Part shown: positions 10,244 to 19,398 of the stretch, piece after piece
How the letters are laid out: every line of letters starts with the position of its first letter
How positions within the stretch are numbered: position 1 is the stretch's first letter
Position numbers and translations under genes: made by a program
NCBI GenBank assembly: GCA_946699565.1
Contig: CAMPDW010000004.1
Coordinates: 1-64,000, forward strand
Reading direction: 5' to 3'
Origin: an uncultured Commensalibacter sp.
Lineage (GTDB): Bacteria; Pseudomonadota; Alphaproteobacteria; Acetobacterales; Acetobacteraceae
Length of the DNA: 64,000 nucleotides
Notes under the pieces: generated by a model
The model's input: only the letters and a program-made list of their open reading frames with translations
Databases searched by the model: none
Told to the model about the DNA's origin: nothing

Positions 10244-11359
10244 ATGGTGAATTTACAAGGGCGTATTGTTTTATATGACCGAGTTGTCACTGGTACTATA
10301 TCTTTTGGTGAAATAATCTTCGATATAAAAGTTCAAAATATTTTTAATCAGGATCCACAATGTTATATTGTACCAGGTTTTATTGATGGTCACGTTCATG
10401 GTGGAGATGGTGCGGATACAATGGATGGTGTAGAGGCAATTGAAAAGCTTTCAAGATTTCATATGTATCATGGTACGACAACCATTTTACCCACAACCAT
10501 AACACGACCTTGGAATGAAATTCTTGATTCGCTTCGGGCAGTTAAAGAGGTGCGACAAAAAGGATTAGCACATCTTCCTGATATCCGAGGAGCTCATTTG
10601 GAAGGTCCTTTTATCAGTTGTAAAAAACTAGGTGCCCAGCCTCCTTTCAATATCTTGCCAAAAGCAGAATTGCTTCAGGAAATGATAGATTTGGATATTG
10701 TTAGAGTCATTACCATTGCTCCTGAAATCGAATATATTGAACAGGCTGTTCCATTATTAACCAAGGCTGGAATTTGTGTGAGTTTAGGACATACAGCATG
10801 TTCCTATAATCAAGCTCAGCATGCTTTGAAAATAACCTATACACATCATGGTGTTGCAGGGGGAACTCATTTATTTAATGCAATGGGTGGAATTGAAGGA
10901 CGTAATCCTGGCCTTACAGGGGCTTTATTAGATGATGATAAAGCCTATGTTGAGATGATTTTTGATACCTATCATGTTCATCCTGTTAATTTTCGATTGG
11001 TACACCGCCAAAAACCAGATCATTTGCTGTTCGTGACAGATGCAATGCGTGGAGCTGGAATGGCCGAAGGTGAAAGTGAATTGGGTGGTTTAGAAGTCAT
11101 TATTAAAGATGGTTGTGTAATGGGGATGAATGGTTATTTGGCTGGAAGTATTCTAACTCTTGATCAGGCCTTTCGTAATGCTTTAACATATGGGGCAACT
11201 TTGCCAGAAGCGACACGCTTGGTAAGTACAAATGCAGCACGATATCAGGGATTAGAGGATCGTGGAGAAATTGCATTTGGAAAAAGAGCTGATTTTGTTG
11301 TGATGAATAGTAATATGCAGGTTGAACAGGTTTGGATTGCAGGCGAAAGAAAAGTTTAA
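10244..11359 (+). CDS. nagA: N-acetylglucosamine-6-phosphate deacetylase
   Basis: Removes acetate from GlcNAc-6-phosphate to give the glucosamine-6-phosphate used by NagB. This amidohydrolase TIM barrel shows the metal and substrate residues in order: GHVHGG (about 50-55), HLEGPF (about 118-123, metal-ligand Glu), LGHTACSY (His near 183), GGTHLFNAMGG (His near 209) and the catalytic Asp in VTDAM (near 266). Its 371 residues are normal. A GTG at 10241 is also in frame, but ATG 10244 has AAGG 9 bases upstream and leaves only two bases between it and the transporter stop, which indicates translational coupling. It is the last gene of the cluster and is followed by a terminator. Confidence 0.95.
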   Translation: MVNLQGRIVLYDRVVTGTISFGEIIFDIKVQNIFNQDPQCYIVPGFIDGHVHGGDGADTMDGVEAIEKLSRFHMYHGTTTILPTTITRPWNEILDSLRAVKEVRQKGLAHLPDIRGAHLEGPFISCKKLGAQPPFNILPKAELLQEMIDLDIVRVITIAPEIEYIEQAVPLLTKAGICVSLGHTACSYNQAQHALKITYTHHGVAGGTHLFNAMGGIEGRNPGLTGALLDDDKAYVEMIFDTYHVHPVNFRLVHRQKPDHLLFVTDAMRGAGMAEGESELGGLEVIIKDGCVMGMNGYLAGSILTLDQAFRNALTYGATLPEATRLVSTNAARYQGLEDRGEIAFGKRADFVVMNSNMQVEQVWIAGERKV

Positions 11360-11391
11360 GTACAAAGTAAGTTTAATTTTTTAATAAGAAA

Positions 11392-11418
11392 TCTAACCTT
11401 TTTAAGGTTAGGTTTTTT
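11392..11418 (+). terminator. Rho-independent terminator of the nag cluster
   Basis: The stem CTAACCTT/AAGGTTAG has a 3-base loop and is followed directly by GGTTTTTT, 33 bases after the nagA stop. Confidence 0.85.
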
Positions 11419-11514
11419 GATTTTGGATGAAGATATAGATATTAAATAATTTGTTTTGAAAAGAATTGAAACATAATATTATGAAATAATAAAGTCGTTT
11501 AAAAGGGATAAAAT

Positions 11515-11784
11515 TTGAATAAATATTTTATTTATATTGGAATGATATTATCCATTTTTATTCTGGTTAATTGCCAAACAGCCAAGAAAAGCAAACAGAA
11601 AGTTTCATTTCTCCCAAAAAAAATAGGGATGCTTAACCCTGCTTCTGTGTATTGTTTAAAATTGAGAGGTAAGTTGATTAAAAGACAAAATAATTTTGGG
11701 CAATATAATGATTGTCTTTTACCTAATGGACAAGTGATTGAAGAATGGAGTTTATTTCGTAGAGATCATTTTGTTAAGAACTAA
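11515..11784 (+). CDS. Small DUF333-type putative lipoprotein
   Basis: An 89-residue protein of the DUF333 (putative hemolysin-like, YoaF-like) family. It has an N-terminal hydrophobic stretch ending in LVNC, which resembles a lipoprotein signal with Cys20 as the lipidated residue. The family domain follows: NPASVYCLKLRGKL, then YNDCLLPNGQVIEEWSLFR. The start is a TTG at 11515, supported by AAAAGGGAT about 6 bases upstream; no ATG fits. The function of DUF333 proteins is not established. It stands alone after the nag terminator, and no partner gene is apparent. Confidence 0.78.
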   Translation: MNKYFIYIGMILSIFILVNCQTAKKSKQKVSFLPKKIGMLNPASVYCLKLRGKLIKRQNNFGQYNDCLLPNGQVIEEWSLFRRDHFVKN

Positions 11785-11854
11785 GAAACTGATTGGTTTA
11801 TAAATTATTCTTGATTCCAGTATTGTAAATATTTGAAAGTCAAGAAAATAATTT

Positions 11855-12513
11855 ATATATGTAAGGAAAATGCGAGAGGACATGCCGATCACGGTTAGCT
11901 TGATACATATTATAGTTTTTCATTTGCAAATTATCACGACCCAAAAATTTATAGGTTTTTTTGATTTGAGGGTTATTAATAAAGATCGGGTTCAGCTTAG
12001 TAAAGGATTTGAGCAGCATCCTCATAAGAATATGGAAATTTTCTCTTATGTATTGGAAAGAACCATTGAATATTAAAATAGTATGGGTTTTAAGGAACAG
12101 GTAAAAGCAGGGGAATTTCAAATCATGACTGTTAGTACTGGTCAGGAAAATTACATTTTTACCATATATGTATGGATTGAACCCAAAGAAAAAATATAAA
12201 ATCACGATATAAAACAAAATATTTTTTTGAAGTTGCAGGAAAATAGCTTATTTTATCATCAGATACATATGAAAATTATTTATTAAAGATTTTCTAAGAC
12301 ATGAACTTTGGTATTAGCGATTTAAAGTACAAGAAGGTCATGAATACGCCATTTTAAAAAGATATAGAAATGTATAGATCCAAGTTATTACTAGTGAATT
12401 GAAGCTAAATGGGTAGTTGATTCAAACAAGTGATAATATAGTAGTTTTTTGATAAAAAAGATATTCAGATTATGGAAGATAAAGCTACTGAAATATTTTT
12501 TTTTAATTACTAT
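11855..12513 (+). pseudogene. Decayed pirin-family gene
   Basis: Shattered remains of a pirin (cupin) gene. The pieces occur in pirin order but in different frames: ARGHADHG, a TAG where pirins have Trp, then LDTYYSFSFANYHDPK; next DLRVINKDRVQLSKGFEQHP then HKNMEIFSYVLE; then a TAA where pirins have Lys, NSMG, FQIMTVSTGQ and YVWIEPKEKI; and finally a weak C-terminal match QVITSELKLNG and ATEIFFFN. At least two frameshifts and several stops make it non-functional. Pirins are Fe-containing cupins, some with quercetinase activity. The minus-strand open frame at 11840-12217 is a shadow of this relic. Confidence 0.85.
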
Positions 12514-12566
12514 AAAGGTTTACTATCCATTAAAACAAATGCCGAAAGCGATTTGCTCTCTAATTT

Positions 12567-14498
12567 TTATGTATATAAAGTAATTTTTTCAGAAATATGA
12601 TCTGGTATAAACCCAAGAATTTTTCCAAAAAAAGCAAATTCAAGTTCAAGTACCTTTTTTAGGGTTGCTTCTTGTTTAAATCCATGACCCTCTTCCTTAA
12701 AGGTATAATAGGCATAAGGAATATGATTGGTTTTCAATACTTGAATAATATTTTCCGCCTGTGATGGAGGAACTACCCTATCTTTAAGACCTTGAAAAAG
12801 AATAATAGGACATGTAATTTGATGAATATGTGTTAATGGCGAACGTTCATGATAAAGTTCTTTTTCTTGAGGATAAGATCCGATAAGACCATTTAAATAA
12901 TTAGATTCAAACTTATGCGTTTCTTTGGTTAGGGCTATTAAATCACCTACCCCATATAAGCAAGAACCAGCAGCAAAAATCTTGGATTTTATCAGTGTTG
13001 ATAACACGGTAAAACCTCCTGCACTACTACCTTTTATGACGATTTTCTTTGGATCAATCTGTTTTTGTTTAATGAGATAGATACAGGCATCGATACAATC
13101 TTGAACATCTAAAATGCCCCATTGTTTTTGTAATGCGTTTCGATAAGTTTTTCCAAATCCTGTAGATCCCCGATAATTAACATCAACTACTGCAAAACCT
13201 CGGCTAGTCCAAAATTGTATTTTTGGATTATAGCTATTAAAACTCTGACTAGTTGGTCCTCCATGAGCAATAACCAGTAAAGGAGGCAATTCATTTGAAA
13301 GAGGTTGAAATTGCTTATTTGTAGGTGGATAAAAAAAACCATAAGCATGGTGATGATCTTGTGTAGGAAAACAAATGGTTTGTCCTACTGAAATATCTTT
13401 CTGTTCAAAAGTGATGGCACTTGATGTACGAAGAATATGTTTGTTTTGATATATATCTTGATAAAGGATCTCCATTGGACGATAAGGCGAGCAATTAATC
13501 CATGCAAAACCTGTATTTTGTATTGGAATAGGACAAGATTCTGGATGACCAAAAGAAATGTTCTGAATTTTCCCTTGATCAATAATTAAAGTTTCAGGAT
13601 TACCTTGACAAAAAGCCTGGACAAGAAAACGATTATGAGTAAGCTCATACCAGCTTTTCTGTCCAAAAACCCAATGAGGCTTGCCAATTTCTGCATTGAT
13701 TAAAGTGATGGGACTTAGAGTATTTGAGGAGTTATTTGTTAGATCAACGTGATAAAGATTCCACCAACCAGAACAGTCGCTACAGACATAAAGTTGGTTA
13801 TCTTTTGTCCAATTTGGTTCGATCAGAGATTCCATTTGTTGGTTACCAACCAATATTTTTTTATTTTTAATAGTTTTATGAATAACATCAAAATCAGCAA
13901 TACATAAATATGTCTTTTCCCACGGCATAAAAGGATGATTCCATTCAATCCAGGTAAGTTTTTTCTTATCTTTTGATAATGTTGGTGTACTATAAAAGTC
14001 AGCCTTCTTATCTAGCGTTATCATTATATTTGGATTGTCCAAAGAAAATAATACAAGACTGTTTTGGACATTATATGTTGAATGATCCTCACAAACACAG
14101 AAAATGTAATTATCGATTAAATGAAAACTGGCAAAACGCATGGTTTTGTTTTGATATAAACAAATGGGCTGCTGACCTTGTGAAATAATCCAAATTCCAC
14201 TTGTATAAAGATCACTAAAAACTATATCATTTTGGTGCACATCATAGGATCCTCCACCATATTCATGAACTTGATTTCCAACAGAAAAAGAAAGTGAAGT
14301 TACTTCTCTGATGCCTGTATTTTTATTCCATTGTACAAGAGCGGTTCTGTTTTTTTCCTGTGGACGTCGTTCAAGCCAATATAAAGTTTCATGATCAATT
14401 TTTAATTCAGAGAAATAATTGTTTTTTTCTGCAACAATTTCAGGAGTAAAAAGAGAAGGCCAACTTCCACATGGAATATTTTTTTTGGTATGATTCAT
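12567..14498 (-). CDS. S9-family prolyl oligopeptidase / acylaminoacyl peptidase
   Basis: A serine peptidase that probably cleaves short peptides, perhaps at acylated or proline-containing N-termini. The first about 380 residues form a WD-like beta-propeller region with little sequence identity between repeats. The C-terminal alpha/beta hydrolase domain carries the nucleophile motif GSSAGGF (Ser492), the oxyanion segment HGGPTSQSF (about 412-420), the Asp of GLKDRVVPPSQ (Asp573) and the His of EEGHGF (His605), so the triad is complete. Its 643 residues are typical. No signal peptide is evident, so it is probably cytoplasmic. It is a single gene, divergent from dedA and convergent with the pirin relic. 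Substrate preference cannot be read from sequence. Confidence 0.88.
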   Translation of the reverse strand: MNHTKKNIPCGSWPSLFTPEIVAEKNNYFSELKIDHETLYWLERRPQEKNRTALVQWNKNTGIREVTSLSFSVGNQVHEYGGGSYDVHQNDIVFSDLYTSGIWIISQGQQPICLYQNKTMRFASFHLIDNYIFCVCEDHSTYNVQNSLVLFSLDNPNIMITLDKKADFYSTPTLSKDKKKLTWIEWNHPFMPWEKTYLCIADFDVIHKTIKNKKILVGNQQMESLIEPNWTKDNQLYVCSDCSGWWNLYHVDLTNNSSNTLSPITLINAEIGKPHWVFGQKSWYELTHNRFLVQAFCQGNPETLIIDQGKIQNISFGHPESCPIPIQNTGFAWINCSPYRPMEILYQDIYQNKHILRTSSAITFEQKDISVGQTICFPTQDHHHAYGFFYPPTNKQFQPLSNELPPLLVIAHGGPTSQSFNSYNPKIQFWTSRGFAVVDVNYRGSTGFGKTYRNALQKQWGILDVQDCIDACIYLIKQKQIDPKKIVIKGSSAGGFTVLSTLIKSKIFAAGSCLYGVGDLIALTKETHKFESNYLNGLIGSYPQEKELYHERSPLTHIHQITCPIILFQGLKDRVVPPSQAENIIQVLKTNHIPYAYYTFKEEGHGFKQEATLKKVLELEFAFFGKILGFIPDHISEKITLYT

Positions 14499-14594
14499 GA
14501 ATAAGCTCTATTTAAATTTTGACTTTCTTAATTTAGCAAAATAAGTCATAAAGATAAGTAATAATTTCAAGTTAATATATTTTGGATTAAAACA

Positions 14595-15248
14595 CTGTTA
14601 GATCATATTTTAAATTTTATTCATCATTATGAGTATTATGGTTATTACATTGTTGGTATAATAATAATGTTAGAAAGCATGGGTTTAATTTTACCTGCTG
14701 AAACCTTATTAATTACGATTGCAATTTATTGTGCTTCTGAGCATAGTCATTTAAATATTCATTATATAGCTTTATCTGCTATAATAGGTGCTATTATGGG
14801 GGATAATTTTGGTTATCTGATTGGTCGTATTGTTGGGTATCCAGTATTAAAAAAATATGGCCCAAAAATTAGACTAACACCAGAGCGTTTGTTATTAGGT
14901 CAATATTTATTTAAACATCATGGTGGGAAAGCCGTTTTTTTTGGGCGGTTTATAGCTATTTTAAGGTTTTTTACGGCTTTATTGGCAGGTGCCACGCATA
15001 TGCATTGGAAGGATTTTTTACTGTATAATGCGTTGGGGGGTATAGGTTGGGCAGGAACTTATACTTATATTGCCTATTATTTTGGACAAGAATTTTTAAA
15101 ATTAAAGGGAACTATTGGTCTAGTTCTTGGGATAATTATTTTTATTGTTGTTGTTTTAATCATTATCTTTTTGCGCAAGAATGAATATAAGCTTATTCAA
15201 CGTGCAGAAAAAGAATTAAAAATTGAAATGGATAGCGATAAATTATAG
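14595..15248 (+). CDS. DedA-family (SNARE-associated) membrane protein
   Basis: An inner-membrane protein of the DedA/VTT superfamily, implicated in lipid flipping and membrane homeostasis. The core segments LPAETLLI, GDNFGYLIGRIVG, FFGRFIAILRFFTALLAG and the C-terminal membrane helix are clear. The first ATG is at 14667, but translation from there would begin inside the first hydrophobic segment. The frame stays open upstream, and the 24 residues before the ATG (LLDHILNFIHHYEYYGYY, then IVGIII) look like the usual DedA N-terminus, so I place the start at a CTG at 14595. A different rare start codon in this stretch is equally possible. The last 6 bases overlap the convergent trmB gene. Confidence 0.85.
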   Translation: MLDHILNFIHHYEYYGYYIVGIIIMLESMGLILPAETLLITIAIYCASEHSHLNIHYIALSAIIGAIMGDNFGYLIGRIVGYPVLKKYGPKIRLTPERLLLGQYLFKHHGGKAVFFGRFIAILRFFTALLAGATHMHWKDFLLYNALGGIGWAGTYTYIAYYFGQEFLKLKGTIGLVLGIIIFIVVVLIIIFLRKNEYKLIQRAEKELKIEMDSDKL

Positions 15249-15995
15249 CTTCTCAAAAATCCAGAATATAGGGTATCTTCCAGCTTTATATGCTTTTTGT
15301 TCATAACGTGTAGAAGGCCAATTTTTAGGACGCTTGTCTGTTTGCAGAATATTCTTGAAATAGGGTTGATTTTCCATAGTTTTTTTGACCCATTCTTGAT
15401 ATGTTGGATCATCACTTGCTATATGCCAATGCCCTTTAGGAGATAAAATACGATGGAGTAAGGGAAGCCGTTCTGGTTGGACAAAACGTCTTTTGGCGTG
15501 TCTTGCTTTTGGCCATGGATCTGGAAAGAGTAAAAAAATCTTATTTATTGATTCTTTTGGTAATTCACGGATTAAGATGCGAGCATCCTCATTCCAAACT
15601 CGTATCATATCAGGGACTAAAGCATCTATTTCATTTTTTTCTTCTTTTAAAAGACTGGATAGTAATGAACAAATTCCGTTTTCAAAGACTTCACATGTAA
15701 TATAGCCTATTTCTGGATGGTTTTGATATTGGGCTAAACTATGCTCCCCTCCTCCGAACCCGATTTCTAACCATAAAGCTTGGGGCTTTTTTCCAAATGC
15801 GGTAAAAGGATTTTGAACCCTTTCGATTGGAAATTTTATTCGAGGAAGGTAATCCGCAAGAAGTCTTTTTTGTCTATCGCGTAAAGGATGACCACGATGG
15901 CGTCCGTATAAACGATCTTTGGACAAGGATGAATTTGCTGTGGAAAAAGACCCTTGAGCACTTTTATCACAAGAGCCTTTTTGAATCATAGACAT
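15243..15995 (-). CDS. trmB: tRNA (guanine-N7-)-methyltransferase
   Basis: Methylates G46 in the variable loop of tRNAs using S-adenosylmethionine. The SAM-binding motif EIGFGGGEHSLAQ (77-89) and the TrmB signature FPDPWPKARHAKRRF (about 157-171) are unmistakable. The length of 250 residues includes an approximately 25-residue Ser-rich N-terminal extension that is poorly conserved. It lies 13 bases downstream of metK, which makes its methyl donor, and is probably transcribed with it. Its 3' end overlaps that of the convergent dedA gene by 6 bp. Confidence 0.95.
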   Translation of the reverse strand: MSMIQKGSCDKSAQGSFSTANSSLSKDRLYGRHRGHPLRDRQKRLLADYLPRIKFPIERVQNPFTAFGKKPQALWLEIGFGGGEHSLAQYQNHPEIGYITCEVFENGICSLLSSLLKEEKNEIDALVPDMIRVWNEDARILIRELPKESINKIFLLFPDPWPKARHAKRRFVQPERLPLLHRILSPKGHWHIASDDPTYQEWVKKTMENQPYFKNILQTDKRPKNWPSTRYEQKAYKAGRYPIFWIFEKL

Positions 15996-16008
15996 GAATA
16001 TTCAGGCT

Positions 16009-17196
16009 TTAACGATTAAAAGCATTTCGCAAAGCATCAACAAGATCAGTTCTTTCCCAAGTAAAATCGTCTTTTACGGGGTCTGGATAACGTCCAAAGT
16101 GACCATAGGCTGCAGTTTGCTTATAAATAGGGCGATTTAATCGTAAATGTTTACGGATACCTTTAGGAGAAAGATCCATTAATCCACGTAGAACTTTTTC
16201 AAGTTTGGCTTCATCAATATCTTTTCCTGTTTCGTGCAAGTTAACATAAACTGATAAAGGATGGGCAACACCAATCGCATAGGAGATTTGTAAAGTACAA
16301 CGATCAGCAAGACCAGATGCTACGATATTTTTAGCTAAATAACGGCATGCATAAGCTGCAGAACGATCAACTTTGGTTGGATCTTTACCAGAGAAAGCAC
16401 CACCACCATGAGGAGCAGCCCCACCATAAGTATCAACAATAATTTTGCGCCCTGTCAGACCGCAATCTCCATCAGGACCTCCAATAACGAAAATTCCTGT
16501 CGGATTGACATAGAATTCTTTGTCTGAACACATCCAACCTTCTGGCAACGTACTTGTGATTAATTCTTTTAAAACTTCACGAATTTTTTCTTGGGATATT
16601 GATTCTTCATGTTGGGTTGACAGAACAACAGACGTTGCACCAACAGGTTTTCCATTTACATATTGTAAGGTAAGCTGACTTTTGGCATCAGGAAGAAACC
16701 CTTTACCCTTTGGGTCATTTGATTTTCGTAAATTATTAAGATTTTTAAGAATCTTATGAGCATAATAAAGAGGGGCGGGCATTAATGTTTCTGTTTCATT
16801 TGTTGCAAAACCGAACATAATTCCTTGGTCACCTGCACCTTCTTCTTTATTTTCAGCACTATCAACCCCTACAGCAATATGGGGGGATTGTGTATGTAAT
16901 AAATTAAGAATATTTGCAGTTTTCCAAGAAAAGCCTTTTTGATCATATCCAATTTCTTGAATGGTTTCACGGGCTTTTTCATTAAGCATTTCTTTGGTAA
17001 TGCTTTTCGGTCCTCGTAATTCCCCAGCCAAGATAACCTGATTAGTTGTTACAAGAGTCTCACACGCTACGCGCGCTTCTGGATCCGCGGCAAGGTAAGT
17101 ATCCAATATGGTGTCGCTGATACGATCGGCAACTTTATCTGGATGACCTTCTGATACCGATTCCGAAGCGAACAGAAAATCGCTATTGTTTCGCAT
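16009..17196 (-). CDS. metK: S-adenosylmethionine synthetase
   Basis: Makes S-adenosylmethionine from methionine and ATP. Signatures include [19 protein letters not shown] (10-28), [12 protein letters not shown] (120-131) and the phosphate loop [16 protein letters not shown] (264-279). The length of 395 residues is normal. It lies between dapB and trmB in the same direction. The 99-bp leader from dapB contains a small hairpin (ACAGAC/GTCTGT on the plus strand at 17246-17266), but nothing I recognise as a SAM riboswitch. Confidence 0.98.
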   Translation of the reverse strand: MRNNSDFLFASESVSEGHPDKVADRISDTILDTYLAADPEARVACETLVTTNQVILAGELRGPKSITKEMLNEKARETIQEIGYDQKGFSWKTANILNLLHTQSPHIAVGVDSAENKEEGAGDQGIMFGFATNETETLMPAPLYYAHKILKNLNNLRKSNDPKGKGFLPDAKSQLTLQYVNGKPVGATSVVLSTQHEESISQEKIREVLKELITSTLPEGWMCSDKEFYVNPTGIFVIGGPDGDCGLTGRKIIVDTYGGAAPHGGGAFSGKDPTKVDRSAAYACRYLAKNIVASGLADRCTLQISYAIGVAHPLSVYVNLHETGKDIDEAKLEKVLRGLMDLSPKGIRKHLRLNRPIYKQTAAYGHFGRYPDPVKDDFTWERTDLVDALRNAFNR

Positions 17197-17295
17197 AATT
17201 TTTCTGCTATCTCACTAAATAAATAAAAAAACACAAGTATTGTAAACAGACCCTTTTGTAGTCTGTCCGTCAAGTATAAATTTAAAAAAAATTAA

Positions 17296-18093
17296 TTATT
17301 GAATAGAATCAAGCCCTAAAACGTGATCCATGTTATATAGACCCGCTGGTTTATCAACACTCCAAAAAGCTGAACGAACTGCACCTTTTGCAAAGATACG
17401 ACGATCAAAAGCTTTATGTGTTAATGCAATTTCCTCGACATCCGAAATAAAAAGGGCACTATGTTCACCAACAATTTGCCCGCCTCTTAAAGAGGCAAAA
17501 CCAATAGCGTCTTTTTTCCTTGCACCTGTAACGCCTTTTCTGCCAATTTCAGCAATAGATTTAAGGTTAACCTTTCTCGCTCTGGCAATTGATTCTCCAA
17601 TTGCTAAAGCAGTACCTGAAGGAGCATCAATTTTTTGTCGATGATGTGTTTCCACAATTTCAGCATCATATTGATCAGCAGGTAGCGCCTTTGCAAGTTC
17701 AAAAACCAGTTTGGTTATTAATGTTACGCCTGGTGAAAAATTGGCGGCCTGAACAATAGGAATAGTTTTTGCTGTTTGCTGAACAAGCGTTTGTACAGAT
17801 TCAGATATTCCTGTTGTGCCAAGAATCCATGCTATTTTACTATTGTTTAAAGCTTTGGCGTGGGCTTCTGTTGCTGTTGCATTTGTAAAATCAATAATAA
17901 CATCACTTTTTTTAACTAAATCTTTAATATCGGTAAAGATTAAAACAGAGTCTGGTATATCATGAATATCTTTCGAAAGCGAAGTCCCTCCTGCTAAAAC
18001 AGCGTTATTTTGGGCGGTAATTTCTTTCATCAAAAGACGACCTATACGTCCAGTTATTCCGGCAATACCAATTCGCAAAACAGATTTATTCAT
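17296..18093 (-). CDS. dapB: 4-hydroxy-tetrahydrodipicolinate reductase
   Basis: Catalyses the NAD(P)H-dependent reduction step of lysine and meso-diaminopimelate synthesis. The N-terminal dinucleotide-binding motif GIAGITGRIG (9-18), the active-site EIVETHHRQKIDAPSGTA (about 145-163), and the late FDRRIFAKGAVRSAFW segment are all present. The length of 265 residues is normal. It lies 36 bases downstream of dnaJ in the same direction, an arrangement common in acetic acid bacteria. Confidence 0.97.
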   Translation of the reverse strand: MNKSVLRIGIAGITGRIGRLLMKEITAQNNAVLAGGTSLSKDIHDIPDSVLIFTDIKDLVKKSDVIIDFTNATATEAHAKALNNSKIAWILGTTGISESVQTLVQQTAKTIPIVQAANFSPGVTLITKLVFELAKALPADQYDAEIVETHHRQKIDAPSGTALAIGESIARARKVNLKSIAEIGRKGVTGARKKDAIGFASLRGGQIVGEHSALFISDVEEIALTHKAFDRRIFAKGAVRSAFWSVDKPAGLYNMDHVLGLDSIQ

Positions 18094-18129
18094 TACTTTA
18101 GACTTTCATACATTTAAGCATAGATTTTT

Positions 18130-19266
18130 TTAGGATTTATTTTCAAAAAAATCTTTAACTTTTTTAAAGAAACCTGTTGTTTCTGGTGTTCCTTCATTTT
18201 CTTTATTTTGTCCTTCTGCATCAAATTCTTCAAGTAACTCTTTTTGACGTTTTGTTAAATGTTGAGGAATTTCTACCTTAACCTCAATATACATATCTCC
18301 TCTGGAAGAAGAACGTAAAATGGAAAAACCTTTACCCCGTAAACGAAATTGTTTTCCTGTTTGGGTTCCTGCAGGAATTTTAACTTTTGTTCTCCCACCA
18401 TCTATAATAGGAACTTCAAGTTCTGTTCCTAAAGCTGCTTGTGTGATCCGTATGGGAATTCGACAAAAAATATTTGAACCTTCTCTATGAAAAAGTTCAT
18501 GAGGTAGAACAGTAACATAAACATATAGATCTCCTGGTGGGTTTCCTTTGCTTCCAGCTTCTCCTTCGCCCGAGATACGGATACGTGTTCCATCTTCAAT
18601 TCCAGCAGGGATATCAACTTCTAACTCTTTATCTTGATTTTCTAACCCTGTACCATTGCATTTTTTACATGGATTACTAATGACTTGCCCTGTGCCATGA
18701 CAAGTATTACAAGGGCGTTCAACTAGGAAAAAACCTTGTTGTGCACGTATTTTCCCGGAACCATGACAGGTTGGACAGGTTTTATTACCATTATCTTTAT
18801 CGGCTGATCCTGTTCCATTACAACTTTGACAGGGTTTTTTAGTTTTGTATTTTATTTTCTTTTTAACGCCTGTAAAAGCCTCGGTTAATTGAATTTCAGT
18901 TTGAACCTGAATATCTGCACCAGAATGCTTGCGACTATTCCCACTGCGATTCATACCCATCATGTCGCCAAACATGTCAAATATATCGCTGAAGCCACCA
19001 GCACCGAAACCGCTACCAAAATTACCGCCAGCACCACCATTTTGAAAGGCATCATGACCAAAACGGTCATAGGCAGCTTTCTTTTGTTCATCCTTTAAAA
19101 CATCATAGGCTTCATTAATTTCTTTAAATTTAGCTTCTGCTTTTTGATCGCCAGGATTACGATCGGGATGATATTGCATCGCTTTTTTACGATAAGCTTT
19201 TTTAATTTCTTCACTACTAGCAGAGCGACTAATTTCTAAAATTTCGTAATAATCTTGTTTAGACAT
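18130..19266 (-). CDS. dnaJ: Chaperone DnaJ (Hsp40)
   Basis: Co-chaperone that delivers substrates to DnaK and stimulates its ATPase. The J domain (1-70) has HPD at 33-35. A Gly/Phe-rich linker (about 75-105) follows. Four CxxCxGxG zinc-binding repeats (CQSCNGTG, CPTCHGSG, CNTCHGTG, CKKCNGTG) lie at about 140-205, then the two C-terminal substrate-binding beta domains. Its 378 residues fit type I DnaJ. It is downstream of dnaK, separated by 132 bp that contain a hairpin. Confidence 0.98.
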   Translation of the reverse strand: MSKQDYYEILEISRSASSEEIKKAYRKKAMQYHPDRNPGDQKAEAKFKEINEAYDVLKDEQKKAAYDRFGHDAFQNGGAGGNFGSGFGAGGFSDIFDMFGDMMGMNRSGNSRKHSGADIQVQTEIQLTEAFTGVKKKIKYKTKKPCQSCNGTGSADKDNGNKTCPTCHGSGKIRAQQGFFLVERPCNTCHGTGQVISNPCKKCNGTGLENQDKELEVDIPAGIEDGTRIRISGEGEAGSKGNPPGDLYVYVTVLPHELFHREGSNIFCRIPIRITQAALGTELEVPIIDGGRTKVKIPAGTQTGKQFRLRGKGFSILRSSSRGDMYIEVKVEIPQHLTKRQKELLEEFDAEGQNKENEGTPETTGFFKKVKDFFENKS

Positions 19267-19300
19267 TGATGTCCTTAAATTATCTAAGTGAATATCGTAA

Positions 19301-19336
19301 CAAAAAGTAGCCCGCCTTTATTGTTAAAGGACGGGC
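19301..19336 (-). terminator. Hairpin between dnaK and dnaJ, possible partial terminator
   Basis: The plus strand reads GCCCGCCTTTA-TTGT-TAAAGGACGGGC at 19310-19336, an imperfect GC-rich stem. Read on the minus strand it is followed by TACTTTTTG. It could terminate or attenuate transcription after dnaK so that less dnaJ-dapB mRNA is made, or protect the dnaK transcript's 3' end. Confidence 0.6.
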
Positions 19337-19398
19337 CCGAATTATGAAGATATATTAAATCAATTGATATATCTCATTTGTATATAAGCATTTATACA

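Noticed and set aside
11840-12217. 125-codon minus-strand open frame
   Set aside because: It lies antisense to the pirin relic, whose plus-strand pieces are in family order.
17197-17295. Possible SAM riboswitch before metK
   Set aside because: Only a 6-bp hairpin is present; none of the conserved SAM-I, SAM-II or SAM/SAH sequence blocks that I know can be found.
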